Positions 56,278 to 64,000 of a stretch of 64,000 bases of DNA are shown piece by piece; within the stretch, counting starts at the first letter, position 1, and every line of letters starts with the position of its first letter. The notes beneath the pieces are model-generated. The model was not told the origin of the DNA. It saw only the letters and a program-made list of their open reading frames with translations, and ran no database searches. Source of the DNA: Streptomyces spongiicola (GTDB lineage: Bacteria > Actinomycetota > Actinomycetes > Streptomycetales > Streptomycetaceae); NCBI RefSeq assembly GCF_003122365.1, contig NZ_CP029254.1, positions 5,419,501-5,483,500 of the forward strand, written 5' to 3'. The position numbers and the translations under genes were made by a program.

Positions 56278-57257
56278 GCTTCCTCCCGCACACCCACACC
56301 CACACCCACACGCACACAGGCCGCGAGCCGGTCCGGTCCCGCCTCGCGCAGTTCCTGGTCGTCACGGCCGCACACCTCCAGTGCCACGGGGCAGCGCGGG
56401 CTGAACGCACAACCGCCCGGCAGTGCCGACGGGTCCGGAGGATCACCGGGCAGCCCGCGCGGGGACAGCCGCGAGGCAGGGTCCCCGACCCGCGGGAACG
56501 CCGCCGACAGCGCCCGGCCGTAGGGGTGCTGCGCCGCGTCGTACACGGCCCGGGCGGGTCCCTCCTCCACCACCCGGCCCGCGTACATCACGGCGAGGCG
56601 GTCGCAGGTGTCGGCCAGCACCGCCAGATCGTGGCTGATCATCAGCAGCGCGATGTCCTGCCCGGACACCAGCCGTTCGATCAGCCGCAGGATCTGCGCC
56701 TGGACCATCACGTCCAGCGCCGTCGTCGGCTCGTCGGCGACCAGCAGCCGCGGTTCGCAGGCCAGCGCCATCGCGATCATCACGCGCTGGCGCTGTCCTC
56801 CGGACAGCTCGTGCGGGTACGCCGTCGCGCGCGACGCCGGCAGCCCCACCTGCTCCAGCAGCTCACCGGCCCGCCGCCGCGCGGCCGCGGGTGTCGCCCG
56901 GCCGTGCACGAGCACCGGCTCCGCGATCTGGTCGCCGATGCGGTGCACCGCGTTCAGTGCGTGCATGGCCCCCTGGAAGACGACGGACGCCCCCGCCCAT
57001 CGCACCGCCCGCAGCCGGCCCCACTTCATGGCGAGCACGTCCTCGCCGTCCAGCAGGATCTCGCCCGACAGCCGGGCCGACGCGGGCAGTAGCCGCAGCA
57101 GGGCCAGGGCCAGCGTCGACTTCCCGCAGCCCGACTCGCCCGCCACCCCGAGCTTCCGCCCGGCGCCGAGGGTGAGGTCGACCCCGCGCACGGCCGGGAC
57201 GGCGGATGCCCCGGACCCGTACGTCACCCGCAGTCCCCTGATCTCCAGCAGACTCAA
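56274..57257 (-). CDS. Oligopeptide ABC transporter ATP-binding protein, OppD/DppD type
   Basis: A 327-residue ATPase with Walker A VAGESGCGKSTLALALL, Q-loop SVVFQGAMHALNAV, signature ELSGGQRQRVMIAMALACEP, Walker B LLVADEPTTALD and H-loop LLMISHDLAVL. The C-terminal GGCAFSPRCPVALEVCG motif is typical of peptide importers. It starts at TTG 57257, which overlaps the permease stop (TTGA), with GGGGG about 7 nt upstream. Longer versions of the frame run into the permease gene and are not real. Confidence 0.9.
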   Translation of the reverse strand: MSLLEIRGLRVTYGSGASAVPAVRGVDLTLGAGRKLGVAGESGCGKSTLALALLRLLPASARLSGEILLDGEDVLAMKWGRLRAVRWAGASVVFQGAMHALNAVHRIGDQIAEPVLVHGRATPAAARRRAGELLEQVGLPASRATAYPHELSGGQRQRVMIAMALACEPRLLVADEPTTALDVMVQAQILRLIERLVSGQDIALLMISHDLAVLADTCDRLAVMYAGRVVEEGPARAVYDAAQHPYGRALSAAFPRVGDPASRLSPRGLPGDPPDPSALPGGCAFSPRCPVALEVCGRDDQELREAGPDRLAACVRVGVGVGVREEA

Positions 57258-58276
57258 CGGGACACCCCCAGACGGGGGTTGAGGACGGACTCGACGGCCC
57301 GCCCGCACAGTGTGAACGCCAGAGCCACCAGTGCGACGGCGATTCCGGGCGGTGCGAGGTACCACCAGTGGCCCGACGACACCGCGCCCGCCTCCCGTGC
57401 GTCCTGGAGCATGCCGCCCCAGGACACCACCGACGGGTCGCCGAGCCCGAGGAAGGCCAGCGTCGCCTCGGTGAGGATGGCCGCGGAGATGCCGAGTGTC
57501 GTCTGGGCCAGCACCAGCGGCATCACCTGGGGCAGCACATGGCGGGTCATGATGTGCCGGTGACCGCCGCCGAGGGCTCTCGCACGCTCGATGTACGGCC
57601 GCGACTCGACCGCGATCGTCTGCGCGCGCACCAGCCGCGCCGTCGTCGGCCAGCTCGTGACCCCGATGGCCAGGACCACCGTCCACACACTCCGCGAGAG
57701 CACCGTGGCCAGCACGATCGCCAGGACCAGGGTCGGCATCACGAGGAACCAGTCGGTGACCCTCATGAGGGCCGTGGAGATCCAGCCGCGGTAGTGCCCC
57801 GCGACGATGCCCACCAGCGTACCGATGGCCACCGACAGCGCGGCCGCCAGCAGCCCCACGGTGAGCGAGATCCTGGAGCCCCAGACGAGCAGGCCGAGCA
57901 GGGAGCGGCCGAACTGGTCGGTGCCGAGGGGGAAGGCACCGCTCGGCGGCTCCAGCGCGCTGCCGGGCGCGTGGGTGACGCTCTGGACGTCGCCGCCGAC
58001 CAGCCACGGCGCGGCCAGGGCGATCAGGGCGAGCAGCGCGAGGCCGGCGAGGCCCACGACCCCGGCGCGATGGGCGCGGTACCGCCGCCAGAAGCGCGCG
58101 GCCGAGGCACGACGGCGAGCCCAGCGCAGCGACCCTGCCGACCTCGCTTGTCTCGTCTGCCTCGTCTGCCTCGTCTGCCTCGTCTGTCGTGTCTGCCTCG
58201 TCGGCTCCGCCTGCTTCGTCGGCTCCGTCGACCTCGTTGGATTCTTCGACCTCGTCGGCTTCATCGGCCTCGTCAT
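57254..58276 (-). CDS. Oligopeptide ABC transporter permease, OppC/DppC type
   Basis: A 340-residue permease with an N-terminal cytoplasmic arm. It begins MTRPMKPTRSKNPTRSTEP and then carries a run of Arg-Gln-Thr repeats, followed by six helices. The PLGTDQFGRSLLGLLVWGSRISLTVGLLAAALS and ARALGGGHRHIMTRHVLPQVMPLVL (EAA loop) stretches are diagnostic. The start ATG 58276 overlaps the stop of the first permease. The RQT run comes from a 9-bp tandem repeat in the DNA and is unlikely to be functional. Confidence 0.9.
   Translation of the reverse strand: MTRPMKPTRSKNPTRSTEPTKQAEPTRQTRQTRQTRQTRQTRQARSAGSLRWARRRASAARFWRRYRAHRAGVVGLAGLALLALIALAAPWLVGGDVQSVTHAPGSALEPPSGAFPLGTDQFGRSLLGLLVWGSRISLTVGLLAAALSVAIGTLVGIVAGHYRGWISTALMRVTDWFLVMPTLVLAIVLATVLSRSVWTVVLAIGVTSWPTTARLVRAQTIAVESRPYIERARALGGGHRHIMTRHVLPQVMPLVLAQTTLGISAAILTEATLAFLGLGDPSVVSWGGMLQDAREAGAVSSGHWWYLAPPGIAVALVALAFTLCGRAVESVLNPRLGVSR
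58150..58203. repeat. 9-bp coding tandem repeat (TCTGCCTCG)
   Basis: About five copies of TCTGCCTCG, one diverged, encode the Arg-Gln-Thr run on the minus strand of the permease gene. Confidence 0.85.
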
Positions 58277-59421
58277 CGGCCCACCCTCGGGTCGAGCAGC
58301 GGATAGAGCAGGTCGGCCAGCAGGTTCATCAGGATCATCGCCCCCGCGAACACCACGAACAGCCCCTGCACCAGCGGCAGATCGGGAACACTGAGGGCCT
58401 GGTAGAACAGCCCGCCGAGCCCGGGCCAGGAGAACACCGTCTCGACGAGGATCGACCCGGCCGCCACATGGCCGAGGTTGATGAAGACCATCGTGACCGT
58501 CGGCAGCAGGGCGTTGGGGACCGCGTGCCGGCGCCGTACGTCGTCGTCCCGCAGCCCCTTCGCCCGGGCCGTCGTCAGATAGTCGCCGCCCATCTCCTCG
58601 AGCAGCGAGGAGCGCATCACCAGCAGCGTCTGCGCGTAGCCCACGGCCACCAGGGTCAGCACCGGCAGCACCATGTGGTGCGCGACGTCCAGGACGTACG
58701 CGACGCCGGACGTGCCGCCCGACTCCATCCCGCCCGTCGGGAACATGCCGGGCACCGGCCCGATCCCCACCGAGAAGGTGATGATCAGCAGCAGGCCCAG
58801 CCAGAACGACGGCACCGACCACAGGGTCAGCGCCAATCCCGTGTTCAGCCGGTCGCCGAGTCCGCCGTGCCGCCAGGCCGAACGGGTACCGAGCCAGAGC
58901 CCCAGCGCCGAGTAGAGCACCACGGCCACACCGGTGAGGAGCAGGGTCGCCGGGAGCTTCTGGGCGATGAGTTCCCCGACCGGCGCCCGGAACTGGTATG
59001 ACATGCCGAGATCGCCGGTCAGCGCTGCGGCGGAGTAGTCGGCGAACTGCCGCCACAGGGGCAGGTCGAGACCGAACTGCCGCCGCAGCGTGGCCAGTTG
59101 CGCGGCGCTGGTCGGCATGCCGTGCGTCATCGCCTTGACCGGGTCACCGGGGACGATCCGGAAGAGGAAGAAGCTGGTCACGAGGACGGCGAGCAGCGAC
59201 ACCAGGGCGCCGCCGAGTCTGCCGGCCACATAGAGCGGATAGACCGGGAAGGCCGGGTACGCCTCCTTCGCGCCCGTCGTCCGGCCCGGCCGGGCGCCGG
59301 GGGAGCCGGGAGCCGGTGCGGCGGCCTTCATCTCGATCCCGGGGGCCCCGGGCGGGTCGGTGCCCGCCGGGGCGTCCGGCACGTCGGGTGAGGAGCCGGA
59401 GGGCCTCGCGGTGCTGCTCAC
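58273..59421 (-). CDS. Oligopeptide ABC transporter permease, OppB/DppB type
   Basis: A 382-residue permease. A 65-residue proline-rich arm precedes the first helix (LGGALVSLLAVLVTSFFLFRIVPGDPV). It has the usual IVPGDPVKAMTHG periplasmic start, TGDLGMSYQFRAPVGELI, and the EAA loop ARAKGLRDDDVRRRHAVPNALLPTVTM. It ends FAGAMILMNLLADLLYPLLDPRVGR. GTG 59421 lies 3 bp after the binding-protein stop; a shorter start at ATG 59331 is possible. Confidence 0.9.
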   Translation of the reverse strand: MSSTARPSGSSPDVPDAPAGTDPPGAPGIEMKAAAPAPGSPGARPGRTTGAKEAYPAFPVYPLYVAGRLGGALVSLLAVLVTSFFLFRIVPGDPVKAMTHGMPTSAAQLATLRRQFGLDLPLWRQFADYSAAALTGDLGMSYQFRAPVGELIAQKLPATLLLTGVAVVLYSALGLWLGTRSAWRHGGLGDRLNTGLALTLWSVPSFWLGLLLIITFSVGIGPVPGMFPTGGMESGGTSGVAYVLDVAHHMVLPVLTLVAVGYAQTLLVMRSSLLEEMGGDYLTTARAKGLRDDDVRRRHAVPNALLPTVTMVFINLGHVAAGSILVETVFSWPGLGGLFYQALSVPDLPLVQGLFVVFAGAMILMNLLADLLYPLLDPRVGR

Positions 59422-59424
59422 CGG

Positions 59425-61455
<2,031 letters not shown>

Positions 61456-61608
61456 AGGACGTTGACCTCGCGTCGTAGCTCGCTTGGAGGAGGCACGTGG
61501 ATCTTCTGGGCGCCAACTGGTGATGCGAAGGTCTATCAGCGTGGTCCAGACGAGTCAACGATGTGGTGACGCCGCGTCAGATCGCCTTTGGGCTGCGCGA
61601 ACACCGAA

Positions 61609-61639
61609 GGGCTCGCACCGTGGAGCACGGTGCGAGCCC
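61609..61639 (-). terminator. Perfect 13-bp terminator after the EspI-like gene
   Basis: Arms 61609-61621 and 61627-61639 pair fully with a 5-nt loop. It lies 24 nt past the stop of the MinD-like gene and upstream of the transporter promoter. Confidence 0.85.
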
Positions 61640-61662
61640 CAATTGGTCTGAACCGCCGGCGC

Positions 61663-64000
61663 CTACTGCGGAGAGGCCGGCGGTGCCTGCGGCGGCTGCG
61701 GCCGGGGGTGGCCGTAGCCGTTGCCGCCCGGGGGCGCGTGACCCTGGGACCCGCCCTGATCCGGCTGACCGGGCGCCTCGTCCCGCGTCGGCGGCCGACC
61801 CGGTTGCGAGGGCTGTGCCGGAGCTGTGCCCGGTTGCGCCGGCTGTCCCGGGAAGGCGGCGCCGCCCGGCTGCGGCATCGACGGTGCCCGGGACGGAGGC
61901 ACTTGCTGCCATTGCTGCTGCATGCCCGGCAGCGGTCCGCCGCCCGGCTGCGGGCCGCAGTGGCCGGCCTGTCCCCCGAACGGGGGCTGACCACCCGGCT
62001 GACGGGGTTGACCGGGGTGCTGCGGAGGCCGGACTCCCCGCTGCGGCGGGCCGACCGGCTGACCGGGGTGGTACGGGGGCTGACCGGGGTGCTGCGGCTG
62101 CCCGGGGCTCGGCGCGTACGCCGGCCCGGGGTGCGGCGGCCCGGGGTGCGGCGGCCCCCCGTACGGCTGGTGGGGCATCGGCGGTGCCATGTGCGGCGGC
62201 TGGTGGCCCTGGCCGGCGGACGTCCACAGGCCCTGTGCCTGCTGGGCCCTGGCGAAGTCCTCGGCGACCATCGCCGACAGGGTGAAGTACGCCTCGCGCG
62301 TCTTCGGGCGCATCATGTCGAGGTCGACCTCCGCGCCCGCGGACAGGTGCTCGTCGAACGGCACGACCACCACACCGCGGCAGCGGGTCTCGAAGTGCTG
62401 GACGATGTCCTCCACCTTGATCATCTTGCCGGTCTCCCGGACCCCGGAGATCACGGTGATCGACCGCTGCACCAGCTCCGCGTAGCCGTGCGCCGACAGC
62501 CAGTCGAGCGTCGTGCTCGCGCTGCTGGCGCCGTCCACGGACGGTGTGGAGATGATGATCAGCTGGTCGGCGAGGTCCAGCACGCCGCGCATCGCGCTGT
62601 AGAGCAGACCCGTGCCGGAGTCGGTGAGGATGACCGGGTACTGCCTGCCCAGCACGTCGATCGCCCGGCGGTAGTCCTCGTCGCTGAACGCCGTCGACAC
62701 GGCGGGGTCCACATCGTTGGCGATGATCTCCAGACCGGAGGGCGCCTGCGAGGTGAACCGGCGGATGTCCATGTAGGAGTTGAGGTACGGGATCGCCTGG
62801 ACCAGGTCGCGGATGGTCGCGCCGGTCTCGCGCCGCACCCGCCGCCCGAGCGTGCCCGCGTCCGGGTTGGCGTCGATCGCCAGGATCTTGTCCTGGCGCT
62901 CGGTGGCCAGGGTGGCGCCGAGCGCGGTGGTGGTCGTGGTCTTGCCGACGCCGCCCTTGAGGCTGATGACCGCGATCCGGTAGCAGGACAGCACCGGGGT
63001 GCGGATCAGTTCGAGCTTGCGCTGCCGCTCCGCCTCCTCCTTCTTGCCGCCGATCCGGAACCGGGCCGAGGGGTTGCGGCTCGACCGGGCCTTGGGCTTG
63101 GTGTTGCGCAGCAGACGGTCGGAGGACAGTTCCACCGCCGCCGTGTAGCCGAGCGGTGCACCCGGCACGGAGCGCTCGCGCTGGTCGGGCGCGACCGGCT
63201 GGGGCCAGCCCGCACCCGTGCGGGGGTCGACCGGGTCGGCCGGGGGCTGCTGAGCCTGCCCACGGGGGTGAGCCTGTCCCTGCGTCCGGGCCTGCCGGGC
63301 CGGCGGCTGAGGAGCGGCCGGGCCGGGGACGTGCGGTGGCTGCCCGCCCCGGGGCGCCTGGGGCGGTATCGGCCCCGGGCCGCCGGGCTGCCGGGTCGCC
63401 GGCGGGAAGCCGTGACCGCCGTGCGGGAATCCGTAGCCGCTCTGCGGAGGCAGGGGCTCGGGGGCCGGCGCGGCCGGTGGCAGCGGAGCACCGGGCTGCC
63501 AGTGGGACGGGCCGGGGCCGTAGGCCGGCGGAGGGAACCCGTAACCGTCCGGGGGCGCGGCCGGGTCGGGATGCCGGGCGCCTTGCCGGGGCTGCGGGGG
63601 CTGGTGCTGGTGTTGGGGCTGGTCTTGGTGGGGCTGGGGCTGGGGCTGGGGCTGGTGCTGCGGGGGCTCGGGGAACCCGTGGCCGCCCTGCGGGTCCGCG
63701 GGCTGCGGGTGCTGGGTGCCCGGCGGAGGGAAACCGTGGCCGGTGGGCTGTTCCGGTACCCCCGAGGGGGACGCCGACTGCTGGTGAGCCGCGGCCGCGG
63801 GCAGATCCGCGGGCTGCGCCTGTACGGGCCACTGGGGCGCGGCCGTCGGCGCGGCGGGCGGGAAGGCAGGCGGCAGCGGGGGCAGGACTCCGTCGGCGTC
63901 CTGCGTGGCGCCGGGCGCCGGGGCCCAGGGGTGTGCGGCGGCCGGCAGCGGGTGAGTGCCCTGCGGTGCGGCGGTGGGACCGCCGTCCTGCGGCAGCGCG
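61663..64000 (-). CDS. Proline-rich MinD/ParA-like ATPase, EspI-like (5' end outside window)
   Basis: Reading upstream from the ATPase domain, the frame stays open to the last base of the window, so at least 779 residues are present and the start is outside. GTG 63168 is internal: coding residues such as ADPVDPRTGAGWPQPVAPDQRERS precede it directly. The first 280 visible residues are Pro/Gln/Gly/His-rich. The ATPase domain has the deviant Walker A VISLKGGVGKTTTTTALGATLAT, LAIDANPDAGTLGRRVRRET and the switch VILTDSGTGLLYSAMRGVLDLADQLIIIS. A second Pro/Gln tail of about 160 residues follows. This layout is that of EspI-like proteins linked to type VII secretion; from memory the S. coelicolor locus (SCO5717 type) borders its T7SS genes. 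Confidence 0.82.
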   Translation of the reverse strand, partial: ALPQDGGPTAAPQGTHPLPAAAHPWAPAPGATQDADGVLPPLPPAFPPAAPTAAPQWPVQAQPADLPAAAAHQQSASPSGVPEQPTGHGFPPPGTQHPQPADPQGGHGFPEPPQHQPQPQPQPHQDQPQHQHQPPQPRQGARHPDPAAPPDGYGFPPPAYGPGPSHWQPGAPLPPAAPAPEPLPPQSGYGFPHGGHGFPPATRQPGGPGPIPPQAPRGGQPPHVPGPAAPQPPARQARTQGQAHPRGQAQQPPADPVDPRTGAGWPQPVAPDQRERSVPGAPLGYTAAVELSSDRLLRNTKPKARSSRNPSARFRIGGKKEEAERQRKLELIRTPVLSCYRIAVISLKGGVGKTTTTTALGATLATERQDKILAIDANPDAGTLGRRVRRETGATIRDLVQAIPYLNSYMDIRRFTSQAPSGLEIIANDVDPAVSTAFSDEDYRRAIDVLGRQYPVILTDSGTGLLYSAMRGVLDLADQLIIISTPSVDGASSASTTLDWLSAHGYAELVQRSITVISGVRETGKMIKVEDIVQHFETRCRGVVVVPFDEHLSAGAEVDLDMMRPKTREAYFTLSAMVAEDFARAQQAQGLWTSAGQGHQPPHMAPPMPHQPYGGPPHPGPPHPGPAYAPSPGQPQHPGQPPYHPGQPVGPPQRGVRPPQHPGQPRQPGGQPPFGGQAGHCGPQPGGGPLPGMQQQWQQVPPSRAPSMPQPGGAAFPGQPAQPGTAPAQPSQPGRPPTRDEAPGQPDQGGSQGHAPPGGNGYGHPRPQPPQAPPASPQ

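Noticed and set aside
63166..63168. GTG 63168 as start of the MinD-like gene
   Set aside because: The same frame stays open with clear coding composition up to the window end, so the start lies outside.

Overview
The window is a 64-kb piece of a very high-GC actinomycete chromosome. Strong third-position G/C bias, GTG and TTG starts, ATGA-coupled operons, Tat/lipoprotein exports and gene order all point to Streptomyces. From memory, the order aminotransferase / Lrp / aldehyde dehydrogenase ... dxr-rseP-ispG-proS ... rimP-nusA-ylxR-infB-rbfA-truB-ribF ... T7SS-linked ATPase matches the S. coelicolor SCO565x-SCO572x region. Locus numbers quoted here are recollection, not a search result.

Layout: 1-3 kb holds the tail of an ABC importer ATPase and a second, unusual ABC pair with a degenerate ATPase. 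3-28 kb is a polyamine/GABA catabolism region. It has a class III aminotransferase with an Lrp/AsnC regulator, two gamma-aminobutyraldehyde dehydrogenase-type enzymes, a PotDABC-type polyamine importer followed by an FAD oxidase of the PuuB type, GabT, a PucR regulator, and a third aldehyde dehydrogenase. Mixed in are a glycerophosphodiesterase, an adenosine-deaminase-family enzyme (probably aminodeoxyfutalosine deaminase of menaquinone synthesis), a NADAR protein, a PAP2 phosphatase and a membrane-anchored TraG/HerA-like ATPase. Together the genes would import putrescine or spermidine, oxidise or transaminate it to aminobutyraldehyde and GABA, and pass it on to succinate.

28-38 kb holds a long acyl-CoA dehydrogenase and a housekeeping block: MEP-pathway genes dxr and ispG around the site-2 protease rseP, two GNAT acetyltransferases and proS. 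38-52 kb holds a kinase-fold protein that has lost its catalytic residues, a lipoprotein and ferritin-like pair (the lipoprotein is frame-disrupted), then the nusA-infB operon through truB. A 1368-residue protein with a dead-looking trypsin domain fused to a STAND-type NTPase lies between truB and ribF. 53-54.7 kb is an intact IS4-family insertion sequence with a perfect 12-bp target duplication. 55-61.5 kb is a five-gene oligopeptide ABC importer, and the right edge is the 3' part of a proline-rich MinD/EspI-like ATPase of the type that borders the Streptomyces type VII secretion locus.

Most striking: three overlapping micro-ORFs plus a hairpin in the infB leader; a frame break inside the infB linker; a predicted pseudokinase; the pseudoprotease-NTPase fusion; two perfect 15-bp palindromes at regulatory positions; and an unusual number of short tandem repeats in gene gaps and in protein linkers.
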